This document shows, piece by piece, positions 7,573 through 15,617 of a stretch of DNA of 59,578 nt; positions within the stretch are counted from its first letter, which is position 1, and each line of letters opens with the position of its first letter. The position numbers were made by a program, and so were the translations under genes. Origin of the DNA: an uncultured Bacillota bacterium (GTDB taxonomy: Bacteria > Bacillota > Clostridia > Oscillospirales > Oscillospiraceae); NCBI GenBank assembly GCA_947650875.1, contig CANSXE010000004.1:1-59578 (forward strand), in the 5' to 3' direction. The notes below the pieces were generated by a model that was not told the origin of the DNA, did no database searches, and was given only the letters and a program-made list of their open reading frames with translations.

Positions 7573-8997
7573 ATGGGTGGCTTTTTCGGAGCCGTCTCCA
7601 CACAGGACGTCTCCCTTGACATCTTTTTTGGAGTGGATTACCACTCCCACCTGGGCACACGCCGGGGCGGCATGATTATCCACGACGCCAGGGACGGCTT
7701 CCAGCGCCAGATTCACTCCATCGAAAACACCCCCTTCCGCACCAAGTTTGAAAAGGACCTGGCAAAATTCCACGGCTGCGCCGGCATCGGCTGCATCAGC
7801 GACACCGACCCCCAGCCCCTGCTGGTCCGCTCCCACCTGGGACTGTACGCCATCACCACCGTGGGCATCATCAACAACGCCGAGGAACTGGTGGACCAGT
7901 ACTTTTCCGACCACGGCCACCAGTTTATGGCCATGAGCTCGGGCAAAGTCAATTCCACCGAGCTGGCCGCCGCCCTGATCAACCAGAAGGACAACCTGGT
8001 TGACGGCATCCTCCACGCCCAGCAGGCGGTGGCGGGCTCCCTCACCCTGCTCATCCTCACCGCCGACGGGGAGATTATCGCCGCCCGGGACCGGGTGGGC
8101 CGTCTGCCCGTCCTCATCGGCAGGGGGGAAAAGGGCCACTGCGTCTCCTTCGAGTCCTTCGCCTACCACAAGCTGGGCTACGAGGACGCCTACGAGCTGG
8201 GCCCCCGGGAGATTGTCCGCATCCGGGCCGACGGCTTCGACGTCCTCTCCCCCCCCGGCGAGGAGATGAAAATCTGCGCCTTCCTCTGGAGCTACTACGG
8301 CTACCCCAACTCCAACTACGAGGGGATCAACGTGGAGGTCATGCGCTACCGCAACGGCGCCATCATGGCCCGGAGCGAGCGGGAGCGGGGTGTCCTGCCC
8401 CAGGTGGACTATGTGGCCGGTGTCCCCGACTCGGGCATCCCCCACGCCATCGGCTACGCCAACGAGAGCGGCAGCCACTTTGCCCGGCCCTTTGTAAAAT
8501 ACACCCCCACCTGGCCCCGTTCCTTCATGCCCGCCAATCAGAACGTGCGCAATCAGGTGGCAAAAATGAAGCAAATCCCCGTCCCGGAGCTGATCGAGGG
8601 CAAAAAGCTGCTCTTTGTGGACGACTCCATCGTCCGGGGCACCCAGCTGCAGGAGACGGTGGACTTCCTCTACGAGTCCGGGGCCAAGGAGGTCCACATG
8701 CGCTCCGCCTGCCCCCCCATCATGTACAGCTGCAAGTACCTGAACTTTTCCCGGGGAAACTCCGACATGGACCTCCTTGCCCGGCGGACCATCCAGGAGC
8801 TGGAGGGCGACGAGGGCCAGAAGCATGTGGCGGAGTACGCCGACGCCTCCACCCAGCGGGGCGGCTGTATGCTGAAGGCCATCTGTGAGAAATTCGGCTT
8901 CGACTCCCTGGGCTACCAGTCCCTGGACGGCCTTCTGGAGGCCATCGGCATCGACAAGGACCGGGTGTGCACCTACTGCTGGTCGGGGAAGGAATAA
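7573..8997 (+). CDS. purF: PurF-like amidophosphoribosyltransferase lacking the glutaminase nucleophile
   Basis: A 474-residue PurF homologue. The phosphoribosyltransferase half is intact, with the PRPP loop LFVDDSIVRGTQ at residues 347-358. Cysteines aligned with the B. subtilis [4Fe-4S] ligands are visible in KICAFLW, IMYSCKYL and the C-terminal CTYC. The glutaminase half is abnormal. Active PurF exposes an N-terminal Cys, whereas here the start reads MGGFFGAVS and the first Cys is residue 69. The usual HVRYSTTG and HNGN motifs are replaced by GIGCISDTDPQP and VGIINN. It may use free ammonia or a partner glutaminase, or be a regulatory paralogue. The start follows AAGGAGG at 7557-7563; no upstream Cys-containing start is apparent. 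Confidence 0.85.
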   Translation: MGGFFGAVSTQDVSLDIFFGVDYHSHLGTRRGGMIIHDARDGFQRQIHSIENTPFRTKFEKDLAKFHGCAGIGCISDTDPQPLLVRSHLGLYAITTVGIINNAEELVDQYFSDHGHQFMAMSSGKVNSTELAAALINQKDNLVDGILHAQQAVAGSLTLLILTADGEIIAARDRVGRLPVLIGRGEKGHCVSFESFAYHKLGYEDAYELGPREIVRIRADGFDVLSPPGEEMKICAFLWSYYGYPNSNYEGINVEVMRYRNGAIMARSERERGVLPQVDYVAGVPDSGIPHAIGYANESGSHFARPFVKYTPTWPRSFMPANQNVRNQVAKMKQIPVPELIEGKKLLFVDDSIVRGTQLQETVDFLYESGAKEVHMRSACPPIMYSCKYLNFSRGNSDMDLLARRTIQELEGDEGQKHVAEYADASTQRGGCMLKAICEKFGFDSLGYQSLDGLLEAIGIDKDRVCTYCWSGKE

Positions 8998-9002
8998 TTT
9001 CT

Positions 9003-9149
9003 GTAGGGACGCTTCATGAAGCGTCCGCAGAGCAGCCACAAAAGGGCGGACACATCGTGAAGTCCGCAGAGCAGCTACAAAAGGGCGGACGCATCGTGAA
9101 GTCCGTAGAGCAGCCACAAAAGGGCGGACGCATCGTGATGCGTCCCTAC
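9003..9149. repeat. 147-bp element with 39-bp tandem repeats between purF and purM
   Basis: Bounded by GTAGGGACG at 9003 and its complement CGTCCCTAC at 9141-9149. Inside are three near-identical units of about 39 bp, each containing AGAGCAGC(C/T)ACAAAAGGGC followed by GGAC.CATCGTG. End sequences match other palindromic repeats in the window. 39 bp is 13 codons, but no start or ribosome site suggests a peptide. Not a CRISPR, because the units abut without unique spacers. Confidence 0.75.
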
Positions 9150-9172
9150 TATAATGATCGGAGGATCTTTCC

Positions 9173-10237
9173 ATGGAAAATTCCCATTCCGCTTCCTACG
9201 CCGCCGCCGGTGTGGACATTGAGGCCGGCTACAAGGGCGTACAGCTGATGAAAAAGCACGTGGCCCGCACCATGATTCCCGGCGTGGTCAGCGGCATCGG
9301 CGGCTTCGGCGGCCTGTTTGCCCCCGACCTGTCCGGGATGAAGGAGCCGGTGCTGGTCTCCGGCACCGACGGCGTGGGCACCAAGATTCGTCTGGCCCAG
9401 CTGCTGGACAGGCACGACACCATTGGCATCGACTGCGTGGCCATGTGCGTCAACGACATTATTTGCTGCGGTGCTAAGCCCCTGTTCTTCCTGGACTACA
9501 TCGCCATCGGCAAAAACGAGCCCGAGAAGGTGGCCGCCATCGTCTCCGGCGTGGCCGAGGGCTGCGTTCAGTCGGGCTGCGCCCTCATCGGCGGCGAGAC
9601 CGCCGAGCACCCCGGCCTGATGGCCCCCGAGGACTACGACCTGGCCGGCTTCGCCGTGGGCGTGGTGGACCGTGAGAAGATCATCGACGGCTCCAAGGTG
9701 GCCGAGGGCGATGTCCTCATCGGACTGACCTCCTCCGGGGTCCACTCCAACGGCTTTTCTCTGGTGCGCAAGGTCTTTGACATCGAACACGCCGACCTGA
9801 CCACCCCCATGGATGAGCTGGAGGGAAAATCCCTGGGCGAGGCCCTGCTGGCCCCCACCAAGCTCTATGTAAAGCCCGTTCTGGCCCTCATCGATGGCGG
9901 GATTGACCTCCACGGTGCCAGCCACATCACCGGCGGCGGCTTCTACGAGAATATTCCCCGGATGCTGCCCGAAGGGCTGTCCGCTTTCCTGATGGGGGAC
10001 AAGCTGCCCCATCTGCCCATCTTTGAGTTGATTCAAAGTCGGGGAGATATCCCCGAACGGGACATGTACAACACCTTCAACATGGGCCTGGGCATGGTGC
10101 TGGCCGTCCCCGAGGACCAGGAGCAAAAGGCGCTGGACATCCTCCGCGCCGCCGGAGAGGACGCCAATACCATCGGCGTGGTGGGCAAGGGCCGCCACGG
10201 CGTAGTAATCGGAGCTAATATAGGTACAATCGAATGA
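9173..10237 (+). CDS. purM: phosphoribosylformylglycinamidine cyclo-ligase PurM
   Basis: A 354-residue AIR synthetase, closing the imidazole ring of FGAM with ATP. Family features: [11 protein letters not shown] near the N-terminus, the glycine-rich [77 protein letters not shown] and [16 protein letters not shown] and the other pur genes lie downstream. GGAGG lies about 7 nt before the ATG, right after the tandem repeat element. Its stop overlaps the purN start by 4 nt (ATGA), suggesting translational coupling. Confidence 0.96.
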   Translation: MENSHSASYAAAGVDIEAGYKGVQLMKKHVARTMIPGVVSGIGGFGGLFAPDLSGMKEPVLVSGTDGVGTKIRLAQLLDRHDTIGIDCVAMCVNDIICCGAKPLFFLDYIAIGKNEPEKVAAIVSGVAEGCVQSGCALIGGETAEHPGLMAPEDYDLAGFAVGVVDREKIIDGSKVAEGDVLIGLTSSGVHSNGFSLVRKVFDIEHADLTTPMDELEGKSLGEALLAPTKLYVKPVLALIDGGIDLHGASHITGGGFYENIPRMLPEGLSAFLMGDKLPHLPIFELIQSRGDIPERDMYNTFNMGLGMVLAVPEDQEQKALDILRAAGEDANTIGVVGKGRHGVVIGANIGTIE

Positions 10238-10875
10238 AAAAAATCGCTGTGTTAGTATCCGGGGGCGGGACCAATTTACAGGCCCTCATCGACGCCCAAA
10301 ACCGGAGAGAGATCAACGGCGGGGAAATTGGCATGGTGGTCTCCTCCAGCCCGGAGGCCTACGCCCTGGAGCGAGCCAAACAGGCCAATATTCCGGGTTA
10401 CATCCTGCCCAGGAAGAATTGGCCCTCCAATCAGGCCTATACCAAGGCCCTGGTGAGTCTTCTTCAGGAGATGGGGGCAGACATGGTGGTGCTGGCGGGC
10501 TTTATGACTATCCTCACCGAGGAGATTGTCCAGGCCTACCCCAACAAAATTCTCAACGTCCACCCCGCCCTCATCCCCTCTTTCTGCGGGAAAGGGGCCT
10601 ATGGTCTCCACGTCCATGAACAGGCCCTGGCCTACGGCGTGAAGGTCACCGGAGCCACCGTCCACCTGGTCACCGCCGAACCGGACGGCGGGCCTATCGT
10701 TCTGCAAAAGGCCATTGACATCCTGCCCTGGGACACCCCGGAGACCCTCCAGCGCCGGGTAATGGAGGAGTGTGAGTGGAAGCTCCTCCCCAAGGCGGTG
10801 GACCTGTTGTGCCGGGATAATCTGAAGGTAGAAGGACGCACCGTAAGAATCATAGGAGGACGTGTGATTGTATGA
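10234..10875 (+). CDS. purN: GAR transformylase PurN
   Basis: A 213-residue phosphoribosylglycinamide formyltransferase using 10-formyl-THF. Visible motifs: [15 protein letters not shown] (phosphate loop), [15 protein letters not shown] and [25 protein letters not shown] containing the catalytic Asn-His pair. The late [17 protein letters not shown] segment carries the conserved D. The start overlaps purM by 4 nt and the stop overlaps purO by 4 nt, so the three are tightly coupled. Length is normal. Confidence 0.95.
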   Translation: MKKIAVLVSGGGTNLQALIDAQNRREINGGEIGMVVSSSPEAYALERAKQANIPGYILPRKNWPSNQAYTKALVSLLQEMGADMVVLAGFMTILTEEIVQAYPNKILNVHPALIPSFCGKGAYGLHVHEQALAYGVKVTGATVHLVTAEPDGGPIVLQKAIDILPWDTPETLQRRVMEECEWKLLPKAVDLLCRDNLKVEGRTVRIIGGRVIV

Positions 10876-11579
10876 TTGATCTGATGAAATACCTCTCGGA
10901 AAATTCCTACCCCGGCCGGGGCATCGTCCTGGGCCGCACCGCCGACAACAAAAAGGCGGCTATCGCCTACTTCATTATGGGCCGCAGCGAAAACAGCCGT
11001 AACCGGGTCTTCGAGAGCACTGAGGACGGCATCCGTACCAAGGCCTTTGACGAGAGCAAAATGACCGATCCCTCGCTGATTATCTACCACCCCGTCCGGC
11101 TGCTGCCCAACGGCCTGCTGGTGGTGACCAACGGCGACCAGACCGACACAATCGCTGACCACATCGCCCAGGGCCACTGCTACCGCCACGCCCTGAACAC
11201 CCGGAAATTTGAGCCCGACGGCCCCAACTGGACCCCCCGCATCTCCGGCGTGATGAAGCCCGACGGGAGCTATAACCTGTCTATCCTCAAGAGCCTGGAC
11301 GGCGACCCCTTCTGCTGCTGCCGGTACTTCTTCGAGTACGACAACCCCGTCCCCGGAACAGGACACTTCATCCACACCTATCAGGAAAATCTGGACCCTC
11401 TGCCCTCCTTCCAGGGCGAGCCCCGGCGGGTGGAAATCACCACCCTCACCAAGGCCCGCGAACTGGCCGACGCGTTGTGGGACAGCCTGAACGAGGACAA
11501 CAAGGTGTCTCTTTACGTCCGTCTTATCGACCTGGCAGGCGGCGGAACGGACAGCTGTATCATCAATAAGAACCGTTGA
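10872..11579 (+). CDS. purO: IMP cyclohydrolase, PurO type
   Basis: A 235-residue protein of the IMP_cyclohyd family (PurO, first known from archaea). It begins MKYLSENSYPGRGIVLGRTADNKKAAIAYFIMGRS and contains RTKAFDESKMTDPSLIIYHP, all typical of the family. It would close FAICAR to IMP, the step done by the N-terminal half of PurH in most bacteria. The separate transformylase at 13511 lacks that half, so the two complement each other. The start overlaps purN by 4 nt. Confidence 0.85.
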   Translation: MIDLMKYLSENSYPGRGIVLGRTADNKKAAIAYFIMGRSENSRNRVFESTEDGIRTKAFDESKMTDPSLIIYHPVRLLPNGLLVVTNGDQTDTIADHIAQGHCYRHALNTRKFEPDGPNWTPRISGVMKPDGSYNLSILKSLDGDPFCCCRYFFEYDNPVPGTGHFIHTYQENLDPLPSFQGEPRRVEITTLTKARELADALWDSLNEDNKVSLYVRLIDLAGGGTDSCIINKNR

Positions 11580-11594
11580 AAGAAGGGTATTGCA

Positions 11595-12791
11595 ATGGGT
11601 CTCTTTGACCGCTTCAAGAAACAGGACAAGCCCTCTGAGCCCAAGGTGGAAACCCCCGCCGCCCCGGAGACGGGGCTGATTGACTTCCACCCCTACGACA
11701 CCGGCCTGGCCGAGTCTGTCCGGGCGCTGGAGGCGGACCTGCGAAAGCTGAACACCAACGGACGCCGGCCCTGCGGCCGGGACGAGTTCATCGCCCTGCT
11801 GGCGGGCATCGCCGCCCTGCGGAAGACCCCCGGCATCCCCGGGCCCAACGAATCGGGCCCCAACTACTTTATCACCCTGCCCAAATGCGCCGACCGCACG
11901 GCAGAAATGGCGTGCAAAGCCCACCTGAAGGAGATCTTCGGCATTACGGACCAGGCGTCCATGGTGGACTTCTGCAACCGGGAGCTCCGCTGCCACAGCC
12001 AGTATCTGGACTTCGAGGGCTTCTGGGAGGGCCGTCCTCCCTTCGACCTGTCTCAGCTCAACGGGGGCGCCCTGGAATTTTTCAAAGTAGCCCGGGACTT
12101 CTCCGCCCAGTTCTACCCCATCGTGGGCCACAAGGGCTACCTGGCCTGGGACATCTCCGAGTGCGTGGGTCACCTGCGGGCGGGGTACGCCTGCGGTCTG
12201 CTCTCCCGGGAGGAATTTGACGAGATGGCGGAGCACTGGATTGTCCAGGCCCAGATTTTCCGGGACTGGACTGACTTTGCCGTCAGCCTGGTGTGCGGCG
12301 AGCTGTACTGGGATTTCCGGGGCGGCTCCAAGCTGCCCGAGCTGAACAAGGGCCTGGAACTGTGGACCAAGCTGGTAAGCATGCTTTTGAACGACGGTGC
12401 CGCCTGGGCCAGCGGCCTGTGGTATGTCCCGCCCCGCAAGAAGGAGTTCGGGCTTTGGGCCCCGGAGTTTAAGCTGTATCTCACCGACTGGGAGGGCCCC
12501 AGCGGCTGCTTCGCCACCGACCACATCACCGTCCTGGGCAAAAAGGTGGGCTGGTGCTACCGGGAACAGCCCACCGAGGGCCGCCCCGACAGCGGCTGGC
12601 GGTTCTTCTCCGGGGAGGAGAGCGAGGATTATGTCAACGACGCCAAAAATACCGAGGTCTACGACCTGAACACCATCTGCAACTACGACCCGGATGTTCT
12701 GCCCCTGCTCAGCGCCCCTGTGGGCACCGCCTACATGCGGGGACCGGACGGGAAATTCCACGCGGAACAGTACACACCATCGGAGGACTGA
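11595..12791 (+). CDS. DUF1266-domain protein in the purine operon
   Basis: A 398-residue protein of unknown function. The region around residues 180-240 (GYLAWDISECVGHLRAGYAC, then FRDWTDFAVSLVCGELYWDF) matches the DUF1266 pattern, found in bacterial proteins often near contact-dependent toxin or immunity genes. The N-terminus MGLFDRFKKQDK followed by a Pro/Ala/Glu linker is nearly the same as in the DUF6630 protein at 15019. No signal peptide or membrane span. It lies 15 nt after purO with its own ribosome site (AAGAAGGG). The function in this operon is unknown; the immunity-like label is an inference from family context. Confidence 0.7.
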   Translation: MGLFDRFKKQDKPSEPKVETPAAPETGLIDFHPYDTGLAESVRALEADLRKLNTNGRRPCGRDEFIALLAGIAALRKTPGIPGPNESGPNYFITLPKCADRTAEMACKAHLKEIFGITDQASMVDFCNRELRCHSQYLDFEGFWEGRPPFDLSQLNGGALEFFKVARDFSAQFYPIVGHKGYLAWDISECVGHLRAGYACGLLSREEFDEMAEHWIVQAQIFRDWTDFAVSLVCGELYWDFRGGSKLPELNKGLELWTKLVSMLLNDGAAWASGLWYVPPRKKEFGLWAPEFKLYLTDWEGPSGCFATDHITVLGKKVGWCYREQPTEGRPDSGWRFFSGEESEDYVNDAKNTEVYDLNTICNYDPDVLPLLSAPVGTAYMRGPDGKFHAEQYTPSED

Positions 12792-12795
12792 CATT

Positions 12796-13413
12796 ATGTT
12801 AACCGGAAAGGAATTGGCCCGCACCTACTTCGACGGCCTGAAGGAGGCCTATCTTCGAGAGGGCGGCCAGGAGATGTGGGACCATTTCACCTCTGTCGCC
12901 CACGGGGCGGACCAGCGGGACCTGGACCGTCTCACCGCCCTCTACCCCGATATCCCGGAGAGCCTGGTAGAACTGCTCAAGCTGGCAGACGGCACCTATT
13001 ACCGGGAGTACCCGGCGGACAAGGTGCTTCTCTACTTCCTGGGCTCCGACTACGAGGGCTACCCCTACTACCTGCTGTCCGCCCGGCAGATGGTTCAGAG
13101 CCGCCACGAAGCCAAAGAGTTCTTCGACTACTTCGTCACCCGGGAATATGACGACATCCCGGTGGACGAAGGTATCTGCGACGACCTGGACAAGCTGCAC
13201 TGGCTCCACTTCTCCGACTGCTGCAACAACGGCGGAACCTCTCAGCTGTTCATCGACTTCTCCCCCTCCGCCAAGGGCAAAAAGGGCCAGGTGCTGCGGT
13301 TCCTCCACGACCCGGACGAGATGGTCATTGCGGCGGACAGCTTTGACGAGTATCTGCAAATGCTCATGGATAACGAATACGACTTCATCAATGAGGACAC
13401 GGTGGAGGAATGA
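12796..13413 (+). CDS. SMI1/KNR4-family protein
   Basis: A 205-residue protein with SMI1/KNR4 features: LDRLTALYPDIPESLVELLKLADGTYY near the N-terminus, then an acidic middle and LHFSDCCNNGGTSQLFIDFSPSAKGKKGQVLRF, matching the 'g..D.g.....ld' core of the superfamily. Members include many polymorphic-toxin immunity proteins and some cell-wall regulators. The ATG at 12796 follows a CGGAGGAC ribosome site that overlaps the end of the DUF1266 gene. It is followed by a palindromic repeat. No cognate toxin is seen nearby. Confidence 0.75.
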   Translation: MLTGKELARTYFDGLKEAYLREGGQEMWDHFTSVAHGADQRDLDRLTALYPDIPESLVELLKLADGTYYREYPADKVLLYFLGSDYEGYPYYLLSARQMVQSRHEAKEFFDYFVTREYDDIPVDEGICDDLDKLHWLHFSDCCNNGGTSQLFIDFSPSAKGKKGQVLRFLHDPDEMVIAADSFDEYLQMLMDNEYDFINEDTVEE

Positions 13414-13416
13414 CCT

Positions 13417-13486
13417 GTAGGGGCGGACATTGTCCGCCCGCCGGAACCCGGGCATTTATGAACGGGCGCACAATGTGCGCCCCTAC
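13417..13486. repeat. palindromic repeat before the AICAR transformylase gene
   Basis: Seventy bases bounded by GTAGGGGCG and CGCCCCTAC, with two internal palindromes (GGGCGGACATTGTCCGCCC and GGGCGCACAATGTGCGCCC). It shares a CATTTATG spacer with the element at 59133-59242. It lies inside the purine operon. Confidence 0.75.
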
Positions 13487-13510
13487 ACACGACCGAAAGG
13501 AGCGCGCAAC

Positions 13511-14623
13511 ATGACCGAACTGGAACTGAAATACGGCTGCAACCCCAACCAGAAGCCCGCCCGCATCTTTATGGAGCAGGGCGAGCTGCCCCTGGAGGTA
13601 CTCAACGGCCGGCCGGGATATATCAACTTTATGGACGCGCTGAACTCCTGGCAGCTGGTAAAGGCCCTGAAGCAGGCCACCGGCCTGCCCGCGGCGGCTT
13701 CCTTCAAGCACGTCTCCCCCGCCGGCGCTGCCCTGGGCCTGCCCCTGAACGACACCGAGCGGCTGATGTACCTGGCCCCCGAGGGGGACCTCTCCCCCAT
13801 CGCCTGCGCCTACATCCGGGCCCGGGGGGCCGACCGGCTGTGCTCCTTCGGGGACTGGGCGGCGCTGTCCGACCCCTGCGACGGCGACACCGCCCGCTTC
13901 CTGGCCGGTGAGGTGTCCGACGGTGTGATCGCCCCCGACTACACCCCGGAGGCCCTGGAAATTCTGCGGGAGAAGCGCAAGGGCGGCTACAACGTGGTAA
14001 AAATCGACCCGGATTACACCCCCGCCCCCATCGAGCGGCGGAACATTTTCGGCATCACCTTCGAGCAGGGGTACAACGACCTCACCATTGACGAGAGTAT
14101 GCTGGAGAATGTGGTCACACAGGCCAAGCGCCTGCCCCAGAGCGCCAAAAATGACATGCTCCTGGCTCTCATTACCCTAAAATACACCCAGTCCAATTCG
14201 GTGTGCTACGTCAAGGACGGGCAGACCATCGGCGTGGGGGCCGGTCAGCAGAGCCGCATCCACTGCACCCGGCTGGCAGGGAACAAGGCGGATATCTGGT
14301 GGCTGCGGCAGCATCCCAAGACGCTGGCTCTCCCCTTCCCGGAGAATGTCCGCCGTCCCGACCGGGACAACGCCATTGACGCCTTTATCGCCGACGTCCT
14401 CACCCAGAAGGAAAAGGCCGACTGGATCGCGAAGCTGTCCGGCGTGACTTTGGGCTCCGACGCTTTCTTCCCCTTCGGTGACAATGTGGAGCGGGCCCAC
14501 CAGTCGGGAGTGCAGTATATCGCCCAGCCCGGCGGCTCCATCCGGGACGACCAGGTCATCGAGACCGCTGACAAATACGGCATGGTCATGGCCTTTACCG
14601 GGATGCGGCTGTTCCATCATTAA
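13511..14623 (+). CDS. stand-alone AICAR transformylase (PurH C-terminal type)
   Basis: A 370-residue protein equal to the transformylase half of PurH, without the IMP cyclohydrolase half. Signs are LKYGCNPNQKPA at the start, SFKHVSPAGAALG with the catalytic Lys-His pair, AYIRARGADRLCSFGDWAAL, IGVGAGQQSRIHCTRLAG and FFPFGDNVERAHQSGVQYI. It formylates AICAR with 10-formyl-THF; PurO encoded upstream would close the ring. The ATG at 13511 is used because the upstream in-frame codons lie inside a palindromic repeat. An AAAGGAG ribosome site precedes it. Such separate enzymes are called PurV or PurH2 by some authors. Confidence 0.88.
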   Translation: MTELELKYGCNPNQKPARIFMEQGELPLEVLNGRPGYINFMDALNSWQLVKALKQATGLPAAASFKHVSPAGAALGLPLNDTERLMYLAPEGDLSPIACAYIRARGADRLCSFGDWAALSDPCDGDTARFLAGEVSDGVIAPDYTPEALEILREKRKGGYNVVKIDPDYTPAPIERRNIFGITFEQGYNDLTIDESMLENVVTQAKRLPQSAKNDMLLALITLKYTQSNSVCYVKDGQTIGVGAGQQSRIHCTRLAGNKADIWWLRQHPKTLALPFPENVRRPDRDNAIDAFIADVLTQKEKADWIAKLSGVTLGSDAFFPFGDNVERAHQSGVQYIAQPGGSIRDDQVIETADKYGMVMAFTGMRLFHH

Positions 14624-14635
14624 GGAGGGAAAATC

Positions 14636-15004
14636 ATGTTTATCAGCAGTAACACCGGCTCTTTTTCCCACGATTCCTTTGAAGAATACAAGGCCGCTTT
14701 AGAGACCTGCTTTCAGCCGGAAAATGAAATCTGGTGCTCCCGTACGGAAGAAGACAAGTATCCCTGCCTGTCCATCCTTGTAAAAGGTGACCAGGCTGTG
14801 GTCAACTATTTTGAGGAGGAGAACGGCGGTAAGATGCTGGTCTCCTTCGGCGACGAGGATGCGGAAGACATTGTGACGTTTTGTGACGGCCAATATGAAA
14901 TCGCCGCCTGGCAGGTGATACCGGCCGCCGACGCCATGGCCTGTGCGCTGGAATTTTTCCACACTCAGCACGCACCCGACTGTATTGACTGGGGCGAGTT
15001 ATAG
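14636..15004 (+). CDS. small protein resembling Imm1-family immunity proteins
   Basis: A 122-residue acidic protein. The C-terminus ACALEFFHTQHAPDCIDWGEL fits the end of Imm1-type immunity proteins ('...f..tG..p..i.W'), and the VVNYFEEENGGKMLVSFGD stretch fits their beta-rich core. The match is by eye and weak, so 'unknown function' is the safe label. It is 12 nt after the AICAR transformylase with AAGGAGG upstream of the ATG, and is followed by the DUF6630 gene. No toxin partner is nearby. Confidence 0.6.
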   Translation: MFISSNTGSFSHDSFEEYKAALETCFQPENEIWCSRTEEDKYPCLSILVKGDQAVVNYFEEENGGKMLVSFGDEDAEDIVTFCDGQYEIAAWQVIPAADAMACALEFFHTQHAPDCIDWGEL

Positions 15005-15018
15005 AAAGGCTGTTTATC

Positions 15019-15588
15019 ATGGGAATTTTTGACCGTTTTAAGAAGCAGGACCCGGCTCCGGAGACCTCATCTGCCCCGGAAACGGAGTGTAAGCCCTTCG
15101 GACCTAACGTGTTGGAAATTGCGAAGCTGATCTCATCCGGGGACGAGACAGTCTTAAAGGACGTCACCGCCTGTACTGAGGACCCCGCCGGCTGGTTTAC
15201 GGCCCACCAGAACCGGTACGGGGAGCGGGGCGTTGACTCCGCCAGCGACCCGGATTTGATCCAGTGGCTGGGGCTGGTAGATATTCTGGAGGAGCACGGC
15301 TGGGTCTGCGAACGGGACTGGAAGGACGAGCTGGAGGATTTTTCCTATTTTGTCCAGAACCTCCACGGCTTCCAAAAGCTGGGGCTGGAGCTGAACCCGG
15401 ACTGGCTTGACGAGGACGAGGACATCTCCGCCTGGTGTGATGTCCTGACGGAAAAGTGGGCCGCTCAGGGGGTACGCATAGCCACCATTGGTATTGACAG
15501 TGACAGCTACGTTCTCTTCCCCGTCTCCGTTCCCCAGTTTGACGAGCTGCAAAGACTGGCCGGAGAAATCGGCCAATGTATCGACTAG
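15019..15588 (+). CDS. DUF6630-type protein with MGIFDRFKKQ N-terminus
   Basis: A 189-residue acidic protein. The WLGLVDILEEHGWVCERDWK segment, LDEDEDISAWCDVL and the terminal IGIDSDSYVLFPV match DUF6630, a family of unknown function often seen beside SMI1/KNR4-like and immunity-like genes. The first 20 residues (MGIFDRFKKQD, then a Pro/Ser/Glu linker) mirror the DUF1266 protein at 11595 and resemble the FtsY N-terminus MGFFDKLKK, a membrane-binding helix in some Gram-positives. It is just upstream of purD, in the same operon. Confidence 0.65.
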   Translation: MGIFDRFKKQDPAPETSSAPETECKPFGPNVLEIAKLISSGDETVLKDVTACTEDPAGWFTAHQNRYGERGVDSASDPDLIQWLGLVDILEEHGWVCERDWKDELEDFSYFVQNLHGFQKLGLELNPDWLDEDEDISAWCDVLTEKWAAQGVRIATIGIDSDSYVLFPVSVPQFDELQRLAGEIGQCID

Positions 15589-15617
15589 GTTGAACCAATG
15601 TAAAGGAGGAACCCCTT

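Noticed and set aside
9003-9149. Possible CRISPR array
   Set aside because: The units abut directly without unique spacers, have only three copies and no cas genes nearby.
10632-12824. A 730-codon minus-strand open frame over purN, purO and the DUF1266 gene
   Set aside because: Shadow of three well-supported genes; no ribosome site.
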